Below, one piece after another: positions 41,255 to 49,998 of a stretch of DNA of 64,000 nucleotides. Within the stretch, counting starts at the first letter, position 1; every line of letters begins with the position of its first letter. The notes beneath the pieces were generated by a model. That model saw nothing but the letters and a program-made list of their open reading frames with translations, was not told where the DNA came from and did not search any database. Position numbers and translations under genes: made by a program. The stretch comes from Methylobacterium frigidaeris (GTDB lineage Bacteria > Pseudomonadota > Alphaproteobacteria > Rhizobiales > Beijerinckiaceae): positions 248,001-312,000 of the forward strand of contig NZ_BPQJ01000001.1 in the NCBI RefSeq assembly GCF_022179185.1. The letters run 5' to 3'.

Positions 41255-42468
41255 CCTCGATCCTCGCTCCGTCCCGCCGCGCCGTCCTGCGCACCGGCCT
41301 CGCCGCCTCCTCCCTGGTGGCGATGCCGGCGATCCTGCGGGCCCAAGGCGCGGCCGTGAAGCTCGGCATCATCCAGCCGGTGACCGGGGCGCTCGCCAAT
41401 GACGGCGACCTCGGCAAGCTCGGCGCCGAGCTGGCAGTGCAGGACATCAACGCCGCCGGCGGCCTGAAAAGCCTCGGCGGCGCCAAGCTCGAGATCGTTT
41501 TCGCCGACAGCCGCTCGAATCCCGAGACGGCGGCGCAGGAGACCGAGCGCCTGAACGGCGAGGGCGTGGCGGCGGTCGTCGGCGGCTTCGGCAGCGGGCT
41601 CTGCGCCACGGCGAGCCAGGCGGCCTCGCGCTACGACCTGCCCTACCTGATCGATGTCGGCGTCGCCGACCAGCTGACCCAGCGCGGGCTCAAGAACACC
41701 TTCCGGTTCTCGCCGAGCTTCGGCATGGTGACGAAGAGCGCCCTGGAGCGCCTCGTCGCGCTCAACGACGCCGCCGGCAAGCCGGCCCGCACGGTGGTGA
41801 TCGTGCACGAGGACGGGCTGTTCGGCTCCGGTCTCGCCAAGCTGCTCCAGGCGGAGTTGCCGAAGCTCGGCTTCGAGATCCTCGAGACCGTGTCGCATCC
41901 GAGCCCGGCCCGCGACATGGCGAACGTCGTGCTGCGCATCCGCTCGCTCCAGCCCGACCTCGTCATTCCGTCGAACTATTATGGCGAGTTCGTGCTGCTC
42001 GCCCGCACGATGCAGCAGCAGCGCGTCCGCCCGAAGGGCATCTACGCGATCCTCGGCGGCGGCGCCTCCTCCTTGCGTTTCGTGAAGGAGTTCCCGCAGG
42101 CGGCGGAGGGCGTGATGGATTGCAACCACTGGCCCGACCCGAAGAACCCGCTGACGGCAGAGCTGCGCAAGCGGACCGAGGCCGCGGGCCGCGCCTTCGC
42201 CTACAACGTGCCGATGAACTACTCCGCCGTGCGGCTGATGGCCGAGGCGATCGAGAAGGCCGGCGCACCCGACCGGCTCAAGATCATCGAGGCCCTGTCG
42301 ACCCAGAGCTTCGCCAGCGGCGTGATGCCCTACGGCCAGTCGAAGTTCGCGGGCGGCCAGAACACCAGCGCGCTCCCGCTCAACACCCAGGTCCAGGGCG
42401 GCGACGTCAAGGTGATCGCGCCGGAGGCCTTCGCCGAGGCCAAGGCGAACTTCCCGCTCAAGGCGTGA
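41251..42468 (+). CDS. ABC importer substrate-binding protein (branched-chain amino acid type), system 1
   Basis: 405 residues (GTG start). A twin-arginine signal (SRRAVLRTGLAASSLVAMPAILRAQG) is followed by a type-I periplasmic binding fold (VKLGIIQPVTGALANDGDLGKLGAELAVQDIN, split by family core GALANDG). LivJ/AmiC-like. The ligand is unknown; the family also takes amides, hydantoins and aromatic acids. The gene is coupled to the GntR gene and followed at once by two permeases and two ATPases. Confidence 0.9.
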   Translation: MTSILAPSRRAVLRTGLAASSLVAMPAILRAQGAAVKLGIIQPVTGALANDGDLGKLGAELAVQDINAAGGLKSLGGAKLEIVFADSRSNPETAAQETERLNGEGVAAVVGGFGSGLCATASQAASRYDLPYLIDVGVADQLTQRGLKNTFRFSPSFGMVTKSALERLVALNDAAGKPARTVVIVHEDGLFGSGLAKLLQAELPKLGFEILETVSHPSPARDMANVVLRIRSLQPDLVIPSNYYGEFVLLARTMQQQRVRPKGIYAILGGGASSLRFVKEFPQAAEGVMDCNHWPDPKNPLTAELRKRTEAAGRAFAYNVPMNYSAVRLMAEAIEKAGAPDRLKIIEALSTQSFASGVMPYGQSKFAGGQNTSALPLNTQVQGGDVKVIAPEAFAEAKANFPLKA

Positions 42469-42470
42469 CG

Positions 42471-43343
42471 ATGTACGCGCCCCAGATCCTGATCGAGGCG
42501 GCCCTCAACGGCCTGATGACGGGGGCAGTCTATGCCCTCATCGCCCTCGGGCTGACCCTGGTCTACGGGGTGCTGCACATCATCAACTTCGCGCACGGAG
42601 CGCTGCTCACCGTCGCGATGTTCGCGGTCTGGGGCGCCTTCGCGCTGTTCCACGTCGATCCGTATCTCGCGATGCTCGGGATCGTGCCGCTGATGTTCGG
42701 CCTCGGCTACGGGCTCCAGCGCTTCGTCATCGGCCCGGCGAGCCACGGCAGCGACAACAACGTGCTGCTCGTGACGCTCGGCCTGTCGATCGTGCTGGAG
42801 AACGCGCTGCTCGCGCTGTTCCGCTCCGACACGAGGGCGCTCGACTCCGACGCCGCGCTCCAGGTGGTCGAGCTCGGTCCCCTTCTCCTCTCGACGCCGC
42901 GGCTGATCGGCTTCGTGGCGGCGCTCGCCGTCACCGGCCTGCTCTGGCTCCTCCTCGAGCGCACCGATACCGGCCGGGCGATCCGTGCGGTGGCGCGGGA
43001 GAAGCTGGGGGCCCGCCTCGTCGGCATCGAGGTCGATCACGTCTACGCCGTCACCTTCGGGCTCGGCTGCGCGTGCCTCGCCGTCGCCGCCTGCCTGCTG
43101 ATGCCGACCTACTACGTCAACCCGCGCTCCGGGGCCGCCTTCGTGCTCGTCGCCTTCACCATCGTGGTGCTGGGCGGCATGGGGTCGATCGCCGGGGCGC
43201 TGGTCGGCGGGCTCGTCATCGGCGTGGTCGAGAGCTTCTCCGGCCTGCTGCTCGGCGACAGCCTCGGGCAGATCGGCATCTTCCTGATCTTCATCCTGGT
43301 GCTGCTGGTGCGGCCGACCGGCCTGTTCGGAGCCCGCGCATGA
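42471..43343 (+). CDS. ABC importer permease, LivH type, system 1
   Basis: 290 residues, about eight membrane helices. LivH pattern: GAVYALIALGLTLVYGVLHIINFAHG near the N-terminus (GLTLVYGV...NFAHG core) and the coupling motif FTIVVLGGMGSIAGALVGG. It starts 3 bp after the binding-protein stop and overlaps livM by ATGA. Confidence 0.92.
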   Translation: MYAPQILIEAALNGLMTGAVYALIALGLTLVYGVLHIINFAHGALLTVAMFAVWGAFALFHVDPYLAMLGIVPLMFGLGYGLQRFVIGPASHGSDNNVLLVTLGLSIVLENALLALFRSDTRALDSDAALQVVELGPLLLSTPRLIGFVAALAVTGLLWLLLERTDTGRAIRAVAREKLGARLVGIEVDHVYAVTFGLGCACLAVAACLLMPTYYVNPRSGAAFVLVAFTIVVLGGMGSIAGALVGGLVIGVVESFSGLLLGDSLGQIGIFLIFILVLLVRPTGLFGARA

Positions 43344-44299
43344 GCGCCCGCGACCTCCTGCCCCTCATCCTCGTTCTGGCGGTCCTCGCCGCCCTGCCCT
43401 TCCTCGGGCTGTCGGGCAGCGCCCTCAACTTCCTCGTCACCACGCTGATCATCGCGCTCGCCGGCCTCGGCTGGAACGTGCTCGGCGGCTTCGGCGGCCA
43501 GTACTCCTTCGGCCACGCCGCCTTCTTCGGCACCGGCGCCTACGCCACCGCGGTGCTCCAGATGAAATTCGGCTGGAACGCCTGGGGCGCGCTCGGCGCC
43601 GGAATCGGACTCGGGGCGCTCGTCGGCCTCGCCATCGGCTATTTGAGCTTCCGGGCGGGCCTGCGCGGCTCCTACTTCGCCCTCGTGACGCTCGCCTTCG
43701 CGGAAGTCTTCCGCATCCTGGCGAACACCGCCGACATCACCGGCGGCGCGGCCGGCCTGCTCCTGCCCCTGCGCCCGGGCGTCGCCTCGCTGCAATTCGC
43801 CGACCGGCGGCTCTTCTATCTCCTCGTCCTCGCCTTCGTCGGCGTGGCGCTCCTCGCCTCGCGCTGGCTCGAACGTTCGCGCTTCGGCGCCCACCTGATC
43901 GCCGTGCGCGAGAACGAGGAGGCGGCCCGGGCGCTCGGGGTCGATGCCCTCTCGGTGAAGCTGCGCGCCATCGCGCTCTCGGCCGCGATCACCGCGGCGG
44001 CCGGCGGGCTCTACGTGCAGTACTTCCTCTACCTCGACGCGGGGGTGGCCTACGGCACCTGGATCTCCGTCGAGGCGCTGCTGGCGCCGATCGTCGGCGG
44101 CATCGGCACCGCCTTCGGGCCGCTCGTCGGGGCGCTGGCCCTCCAGGGCCTCGGCGAGGTCACCAAGCACCTCGCCGGCGGCATCCCGGGGGTCGATCTC
44201 GTGGTGTTCGGCGCCTGCCTGATCGCCGTCATCGCCTTCGCGCCGCAGGGGCTCCTGGGCCTACGCCGCCGCAGGCGCACCGTTCCGGTGGGGGCCTGA
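43340..44299 (+). CDS. ABC importer permease, LivM type, system 1
   Basis: 319 residues, about nine membrane helices. LivM motifs LGGFGGQYSFGHAAFFGTGAY, RGSYFALVTLAFAEV and the ATPase contact VGGIGTAFGPLVGA. Translationally coupled to the LivH-type gene. Confidence 0.92.
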   Translation: MSARDLLPLILVLAVLAALPFLGLSGSALNFLVTTLIIALAGLGWNVLGGFGGQYSFGHAAFFGTGAYATAVLQMKFGWNAWGALGAGIGLGALVGLAIGYLSFRAGLRGSYFALVTLAFAEVFRILANTADITGGAAGLLLPLRPGVASLQFADRRLFYLLVLAFVGVALLASRWLERSRFGAHLIAVRENEEAARALGVDALSVKLRAIALSAAITAAAGGLYVQYFLYLDAGVAYGTWISVEALLAPIVGGIGTAFGPLVGALALQGLGEVTKHLAGGIPGVDLVVFGACLIAVIAFAPQGLLGLRRRRRTVPVGA

Positions 44300-44303
44300 C
44301 CCG

Positions 44304-45050
44304 ATGCTCGCCGTCGATTCCCTCACCAAGCGCTTCCAGGGCCTCGTCGCGGTCGACCGCGCCTCCCTCGGCGTGCCGGCGGGCTCGATCACCGGGCTCA
44401 TCGGCCCGAACGGCGCCGGCAAGACCACCCTGTTCGGGATGATCTCGGGCTTCCTTCCCCCGAGCGAGGGCCGGGTGCTGTTCGAGGGCGAGGACGTCAC
44501 CGCGGAGGCGCCGCACCTGCGGGCGCGCCGCGGCATCGCCCGCACCTTCCAGATCGTGCAGCCCTTCGCCGGGCTGACGGTGGCCGAGAACATCGCGGTC
44601 GGCGCGTATCTCCGCCATCCGCGCCGCGCGGACGCGGTGGCGAAGGCCCGGGAGGTCGGGCTTCGGGTGGGCTTGGGCGACCAGCTCGACAAGCCCGCCT
44701 CCGACCTCACCGTCGCCGGGCGCAAGCGTCTGGAGGTGGCTCGGGCGCTCGCCACCGAGCCGCGCCTGCTCCTCCTCGACGAGGTGCTGGCGGGCCTGAA
44801 CCCGTCCGAGATCCGCGACATCCTGCCGGTGGTGCGCGCGATCCGCGACGGCGGCGTCACCATCCTGATGATCGAGCACATCATGCAGGCGGTGATGACC
44901 CTGTGCGAGGAAGTCTTCGTCCTCGCGCAAGGCAAGATGATCGCGTCGGGTCCGCCGCGGCAGGTCTGCGCCGATCCGCACGTCATCGAGGCCTATCTCG
45001 GCAAGGGCGCGGCCGCCCGCATGAAAGCCGAGGAGATCGCACATGCTTGA
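44304..45050 (+). CDS. ABC importer ATPase, LivG type, system 1
   Basis: 248 residues. Walker A GPNGAGKTTL, Walker B LLLLDEVLAGLNPSE and the LivG C-terminal tail (DPHVIEAYLGKG). The usual LSGG signature is changed to LTVAGRKRLEVARAL, a degenerate signature common in this family branch. Overlaps the LivF-type gene by 8 bp. Confidence 0.92.
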   Translation: MLAVDSLTKRFQGLVAVDRASLGVPAGSITGLIGPNGAGKTTLFGMISGFLPPSEGRVLFEGEDVTAEAPHLRARRGIARTFQIVQPFAGLTVAENIAVGAYLRHPRRADAVAKAREVGLRVGLGDQLDKPASDLTVAGRKRLEVARALATEPRLLLLDEVLAGLNPSEIRDILPVVRAIRDGGVTILMIEHIMQAVMTLCEEVFVLAQGKMIASGPPRQVCADPHVIEAYLGKGAAARMKAEEIAHA

Positions 45051-45744
45051 GGTCTCCGGCCTTCGCGCCGGCTACGGCGCCACCGAGGTCCTGCGCGGCC
45101 TCGATCTGAGCGTGCGTGCCGGTGAGATCGTCGCGGTGCTCGGCGCCAACGGCGTCGGCAAGACGACGCTCAACAAGGTTCTGTCCGGCATCGTCTCGGC
45201 GCGCGCCGGCGAGATCCGCTTCGACGGCACGCCGATCACCACGGCCTCGGCGTCCGCGATCGTCGAGGCCGGGCTGATCCACGTGCCGGAGGGACGCAAG
45301 ATCTTCCCGAACCTCAGCGTGCGCGAGAACCTGGTGCTCGGCAGCTACCGCCGCGGCCGGGCGCGGAGGCCTGAGAACATCGAGCGGGTCTTCTCCACCT
45401 TCCCGCGCCTGCGCGAGCGGGCGACGCAGGCCGCCGGCACCCTCTCGGGCGGCGAGCAGCAGATGCTCGCCATCGGCCGCGGCCTGATGGCCGAGCCGCG
45501 CCTGCTCATCCTCGACGAGCCCTCGCTCGGGCTCTCGCCGCTCCTCGTCGAGGAGATGTTCACGCTCGTCCGTACCCTCAACAGGCAAGGACTGCCGATC
45601 ATGCTGGTGGAGCAGAACGTGGTGCAGTCGCTCGATCTCGCGACCCGCGCCTACATCCTGGAGAATGGCACCGTCGCGCTGGAAGGCGACGCCGCGACCC
45701 TCGCCGCCGACCCGGCCCTGCGCCGGGCCTATCTGGGGCTGTAG
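45043..45744 (+). CDS. ABC importer ATPase, LivF type, system 1
   Basis: 233 residues. Walker A GANGVGKTT, signature LSGGEQQMLAIGRGLM, Walker B LLILDEPSLGLSP, and the LivF-specific IHVPEGRKIFPNLSVRENL. It ends 2 bp before the MmgE/PrpD gene, so the enzyme genes follow directly on the importer. Confidence 0.93.
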   Translation: MLEVSGLRAGYGATEVLRGLDLSVRAGEIVAVLGANGVGKTTLNKVLSGIVSARAGEIRFDGTPITTASASAIVEAGLIHVPEGRKIFPNLSVRENLVLGSYRRGRARRPENIERVFSTFPRLRERATQAAGTLSGGEQQMLAIGRGLMAEPRLLILDEPSLGLSPLLVEEMFTLVRTLNRQGLPIMLVEQNVVQSLDLATRAYILENGTVALEGDAATLAADPALRRAYLGL

Positions 45745-45746
45745 CG

Positions 45747-47141
45747 ATGGGCATCGTCACCCCCGGCATCGTCCCGGCCACCACGCTCCTCGCCGAGCTG
45801 AGCCCCACCTGGCTCGGCCGCTGGACCGCCTTCGCGGCGGATCTCTCACCCGCCGACCTGCCCGAGGCGGCGGTCGAGCGCGCCCGCCTCGTCCTGCTCG
45901 ACTCCCTCGGCGTCATCGCCGCCGGGATGCGCGAGCCGGAATGCCGGGCGCTCGCTGAGCGCCTCGCCGCCCGCCGCAAGGGCGAGGCCCCGGCGATCGG
46001 CAGCGGCCTGTCCCTCGACCCCCGCGACGCCGCCCTCGTCAACGGCGCCGCCGGCACGACCCTGGAGCTCGACGAGGGCAACCAATATGCCCGCGGCCAC
46101 CCGGCGATCCACGTCGTCCCGGCCGCGCTCGCCGCCGCGCAGGAGGTTGGCGCCTCGGGTGCCGACCTGATCGCCGCCCTCGTCCTCGGCTACGAGATCG
46201 GCGCGCGCATCGGCATCGCCTCGAAGTTGCGGGTGACGATGCACCCGCACGGCACCTGGGGCACGGTCGGTGCCGCGCTCGCGGTGGCGAAGCTCCACGG
46301 CGCCGACGCCGCGATGATCGGCCGGACGATCGGCCTCGCCTCGTCCCTGGGCTTGAGCACCAGCCGGCGCACGATGCTGGAGGGGGCGACGGTGCGCAAC
46401 ACCTATGCCGGCTTCTCCAACCAGCTCGGCCTCACCGCCTGGGACCTCGCCGAGAGCGGCTTCCTGCCGGAGCGCGACGGGATCGGTACGGTCTATGGCG
46501 GCATCCTCGCCGAGGATTTCTCGCCCGAGGCGATGGTGGAGGATCTCGGCACCCGCTGGGAGATCGCCCGCAACTACTTCAAGCGCCACGCCGCCTGCCG
46601 CTACACCCACGGTGCCCTCGACGCCCTGGCGCAGATCCGCCTCGATGCCGGCCCGCTCGACCCGGACTCGGTGCGCTCGGTCGAGGTCGCCACCTATGTC
46701 TGGGCGGCGCAGCTCGACCATCCGGCGCCCGAGACGATGCTGGCGGCGAAATTCTCCCTGCCCTTCGCCCTTGCGACGGCCCTGGTGCGGGGCGCCGCCG
46801 ATACCGACGCCTTCCGCGACGAGGCGAGGTCCGACCGCCGAATCCTGTCCCTCGCCCGCCGGGTGATGGTGCAGGAGGACCCGACCATGACGGCGCAGCT
46901 CCCGTCCTTGCGTCCGGCCAAGGTCACCCTGACGCTGGCCGACGGCCGCAAGCTCACGGCCAAGGCCCTGACCAACCGCGGCGACACCGAGGACCCGTAC
47001 TCGGCCGACGACGTGCGGGAGAAGTTCCGGGCGCTCGCCGGGCCGGTCTGGGGGGCGGAGCGGAGCGACAATGTCATCCGTGCGGTGGCGGGGCTCGACC
47101 GGGCCGTGGGGATCGAGGAGTTGCTGGCGCTGGTGGCGTGA
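45747..47141 (+). CDS. MmgE/PrpD family protein
   Basis: 464 residues. The MmgE/PrpD fold is recognised by AALVNGAAGTTLELDEGN, AALVLGYEIGARIG, HPHGTWGTVGAALAVAKL and the later NYFKRHAACRYTHGALDA. Family activities include 2-methylcitrate dehydratase, cis-aconitate decarboxylase and iminodisuccinate epimerase, all on di/tricarboxylates. The sequence does not tell which applies. The importer upstream and the lyase downstream suggest a role on a dicarboxylate-like catabolic intermediate. Confidence 0.88.
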   Translation: MGIVTPGIVPATTLLAELSPTWLGRWTAFAADLSPADLPEAAVERARLVLLDSLGVIAAGMREPECRALAERLAARRKGEAPAIGSGLSLDPRDAALVNGAAGTTLELDEGNQYARGHPAIHVVPAALAAAQEVGASGADLIAALVLGYEIGARIGIASKLRVTMHPHGTWGTVGAALAVAKLHGADAAMIGRTIGLASSLGLSTSRRTMLEGATVRNTYAGFSNQLGLTAWDLAESGFLPERDGIGTVYGGILAEDFSPEAMVEDLGTRWEIARNYFKRHAACRYTHGALDALAQIRLDAGPLDPDSVRSVEVATYVWAAQLDHPAPETMLAAKFSLPFALATALVRGAADTDAFRDEARSDRRILSLARRVMVQEDPTMTAQLPSLRPAKVTLTLADGRKLTAKALTNRGDTEDPYSADDVREKFRALAGPVWGAERSDNVIRAVAGLDRAVGIEELLALVA

Positions 47142-47449
47142 GCGCTGCTTTGCGGACACGGCTCAATGGTCGCCAATCGTATGAGATGAGACACCTCGAA
47201 CAGCGTTGAGCGACACGAAGATCAAGCTCAGGCGAACAACAGAAAAGCACAGGATTTCCCCTCTCCCCGCGGGCGGAGAGAGGGTGAGGGGGAGGTGCCG
47301 GAAGAGCCTCGTCCGGAAACACCCCCTTACCCTCGGCTGCCGCCTCGTTTCGCCCCCGACGAGGGGGGCGAAACCCTCTCCCCGCCCGCGGGGAGAGGAG
47401 GATGCGCACGACCGAATGCGATGAAACCGAACGAGGAACACCCCGCGTC
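47142..47449 (+). other. 308-bp gap inside the catabolic cluster
   Basis: No gene is seen. The second half is a family-A hairpin repeat (47258-47401), which ends about 50 bp before the lyase start codon. Confidence 0.6.
47258..47401. repeat. Long hairpin repeat, family A (copy 3)
   Basis: The outer arms CCCTCTCCCCGCGGGCGGAG and CTCTCCCCGCCCGCGGGGAG flank an inner inverted pair (GGTGAGGGGGAGGTG / ACACCCCCTTACC). It is shorter than the copy at 5452, mainly in the part between the arms. Confidence 0.75.
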
Positions 47450-48316
47450 ATGTCCCTGAAGTCCCGTCTCGCCGAGGACCGCGTCCTCGTCGCTCCGGGC
47501 GTCTACGACGCCCTCACGGCCTCGCTCGCCACGGATGCGGGCTTCGAGGCCCTCTACCTCTCGGGCGCCGCCATCGCCTATACCCGGCTCGGCCGGCCCG
47601 ATATCGGCCTCGTCTCGATGAGCGAGGTCGCCGAGACGGTGACCCTGGTGCGCGACCGGGTGGCGACGCCGCTCGTGGTCGATGCCGATAACGGCTACGG
47701 CAACGCGCTCAACGTCGAGCGCACCGTGCGGCTGTTCGAGCGGGCCGGCGCCAGCGCGATCCAGCTCGAGGACCAGAGCTACCCGAAGCGCTGCGGTCAC
47801 CTCCAGGACAAGACGCTGATCGGCCAGGCGGAGATGGTCGGCAAGATCCGGGCGGCGCTCGATGCCCGTCGCAGCGCCGAGACCCTGATCGTCGCCCGCA
47901 CCGACGCCGTGGCGGTGGAGGGCTTCGAGCGCGCCATCGAGCGGGCCCAGGCCTATGCCGAGGCTGGCGCCGACGTGCTGTTCGTCGAGGCGCCGCGCTC
48001 GGCCAACCAGCTCGCCGCGGTCACGAAGGCGCTCGGCACCACCCGCCCGCTGCTCGCCAACATGGTCGAGGGCGGCGACACGCCACTCGCCTCGGCCGAC
48101 GATCTCGGGGCGCTCGGCTTCCGCCTGGTGATCTTCCCCGGCGGCATCGTCCGCGCGCTCGCCCGCACCGCCCAGGCCTATTACGGCTCGCTCGCCAAGG
48201 CCGGCACCAACACGCCGTTCGCCGACCGGATGTTCGATTTCGGCGAACTGAACGCGCTGATCGGCACGCCCGAGATGCTGGCCCGCGGCCGCGCTTACGA
48301 AGGAAGCGCCCAATGA
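47450..48316 (+). CDS. Isocitrate lyase/PEP mutase family C-C lyase
   Basis: 288 residues of the isocitrate-lyase/phosphonomutase superfamily: VAPGVYDALTASLA, VVDADNGYGNALNV (Mg site) and EDQSYPKRCGHL. The PKRCGH catalytic-cysteine motif marks true lyases (isocitrate, 2-methylisocitrate, 2,3-dimethylmalate lyase) rather than mutases or decarboxylases without Cys. It likely cleaves a substituted malate-type acid into pyruvate or glyoxylate plus a carboxylic acid. It overlaps hyuB by ATGA. The ATG at 47450 is chosen over the in-frame one at 47402, which lies at the repeat edge. Confidence 0.87.
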   Translation: MSLKSRLAEDRVLVAPGVYDALTASLATDAGFEALYLSGAAIAYTRLGRPDIGLVSMSEVAETVTLVRDRVATPLVVDADNGYGNALNVERTVRLFERAGASAIQLEDQSYPKRCGHLQDKTLIGQAEMVGKIRAALDARRSAETLIVARTDAVAVEGFERAIERAQAYAEAGADVLFVEAPRSANQLAAVTKALGTTRPLLANMVEGGDTPLASADDLGALGFRLVIFPGGIVRALARTAQAYYGSLAKAGTNTPFADRMFDFGELNALIGTPEMLARGRAYEGSAQ

Positions 48317-49998
48317 CGCCCATCGATCCCGTCACCCTGGCGGTGCTGAAGGGCCGCCTGGAGCAGATCGCCGACGAGATGGACGCGACGCTCTACCGCT
48401 CGGCCTTCAACCCGATCATCGCCGAAGCCCGCGACGCCTGCCACGGCCTCTACCACGCCGCCACCGGCGACACCCTGGTCCAGGGCACCAAGGGCCTGCC
48501 GATCTTCGTCGGCGCCATGGCCTTCGCGGTGAAGGCGGTGATCGCCAAGGTCGAGCGCGAGGGCGGCCTGGAACCCGGCGACACCTTCCTGTTCAACGAT
48601 CCCTATAGCGGCGGCACCCACCTCAACGACTTCCGGCTGGTGCGACCGGTCTTCCGCGACGGAAAACTCTTCTGCTGGCTCGCCTCGGTCGGCCACTGGC
48701 TCGACATCGGCGGCAACGTGCCGGGGGGCTACAACCCGAAGGCGACGGAGAGCTTCCAGGAGGGCGTGCGCTTCCCGCCGGTGAAGCTGTTCTCGGCCGG
48801 GCGCCTGAACCAGGACATCGTCGACATCCTGGCCGCCAATACCCGGGTGCCGACCTCGAACTGGGGCGACCTCAACGGCCAGCTCAACGCCCTCGACCTC
48901 GGCGAGCGCCGGTTCAAAGCTCTCCTCGACGAGTACGGCGACGCCACGGTGGACGCTGCCTTCGCGGCCTTCTCCGACCGGGCCGAGGCCTTGATGCGCG
49001 CCGCGATCCGCGCCCTGCCGGACGGCCGCTACAGCTTCGCGGACGTGCTCGACAACGACGGCATCACCGACGAGCCGCTGACCATCGCCCTCGACCTGAC
49101 GATCGCGGGCGACGGCATGGCGCTCGACTTCTCGCGCTCGTCGGCGCCGCCCCAGGGGCCGATCAACATCTCGCACGCCACCACCGTCGCGGCCTGCTAC
49201 GTGGCCTTGAAGCACGTCTTCACCGAGGTGCCGGCCAATGCCGGCTGCCTGCGGCCGATCACCTTCACGGTGCCGGAGACGACCCTGCTCGGCGCTGGCG
49301 CCCCGAAGCCCATGGCGGGCTACACCGAGACGATCCTGCGGCTGATCGGCGTGGTGCTGGGCGCCCTCGCCGAGGCCGATCCGGAGCGGGCGACCGCCGC
49401 GCCCTTCGGCACCATCAACGCGCTCTCCCTCGCCGGCCATCGGCCGGACGGCTCGCGCTGGGTGATGTTCTCGTTCTTCGGCGGCGGCCTCGGCGGCAAC
49501 CCGGAGACCGACGGCCTGAGCCACGCCAACAACCCGATCTCGACCGCGACGATTCCGCCCGTGGAGATCCTGGAGGCTGCCTATCCGGTGGTCTTCACCC
49601 AATGGGCCCTGCGTCCCGACAGTGCCGGGGCCGGCGCCCATCGCGGGGGCTTGGGAGCCGTCTACGAGATCGAGACCCTGACCGACGCCGACGTGTTCCT
49701 GCTCGGCGAGCGCGGCAAGGTGGCACCGTTCGGCGTCAAGGGCGGGCACGCTGCCGCCCTCAACCGCTTCGCCTGGCAAACGCCGGAGGGCTGGGCGAGC
49801 CCGCCGATGGTGTCGAAGGTCACCGACGTGCGGATCAAGGCCGGCGAGCGGGTGCGGCTCGAAACCCCCGGCGGCGGCGGCTTCGGCCACCCGGCCGAAC
49901 GGAACCGTGACGCCCTGCGGCGCGACCTGCGCCTCGGCTACGTGACCTCGGCCGCCGCTGCCCGCGACTACGCCCTGACGCCCGGAGACGAGCAATGA
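48313..49998 (+). CDS. hyuB: Hydantoinase B/oxoprolinase family subunit
   Basis: 561 residues. HyuB pattern: DPVTLAVLKGRLEQIADEMDATLYRSAFNPIIAEARDAC near the N-terminus, TFLFNDPYSGGTHLNDF, and FSFFGGGLGGNPETDG. With HyuA it forms an ATP-dependent enzyme opening cyclic amides (5-oxoproline, N-methylhydantoin, caprolactam in characterised members). It overlaps both neighbours by ATGA. The specific ring substrate cannot be read from the sequence. Confidence 0.9.
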   Translation: MTPIDPVTLAVLKGRLEQIADEMDATLYRSAFNPIIAEARDACHGLYHAATGDTLVQGTKGLPIFVGAMAFAVKAVIAKVEREGGLEPGDTFLFNDPYSGGTHLNDFRLVRPVFRDGKLFCWLASVGHWLDIGGNVPGGYNPKATESFQEGVRFPPVKLFSAGRLNQDIVDILAANTRVPTSNWGDLNGQLNALDLGERRFKALLDEYGDATVDAAFAAFSDRAEALMRAAIRALPDGRYSFADVLDNDGITDEPLTIALDLTIAGDGMALDFSRSSAPPQGPINISHATTVAACYVALKHVFTEVPANAGCLRPITFTVPETTLLGAGAPKPMAGYTETILRLIGVVLGALAEADPERATAAPFGTINALSLAGHRPDGSRWVMFSFFGGGLGGNPETDGLSHANNPISTATIPPVEILEAAYPVVFTQWALRPDSAGAGAHRGGLGAVYEIETLTDADVFLLGERGKVAPFGVKGGHAAALNRFAWQTPEGWASPPMVSKVTDVRIKAGERVRLETPGGGGFGHPAERNRDALRRDLRLGYVTSAAAARDYALTPGDEQ

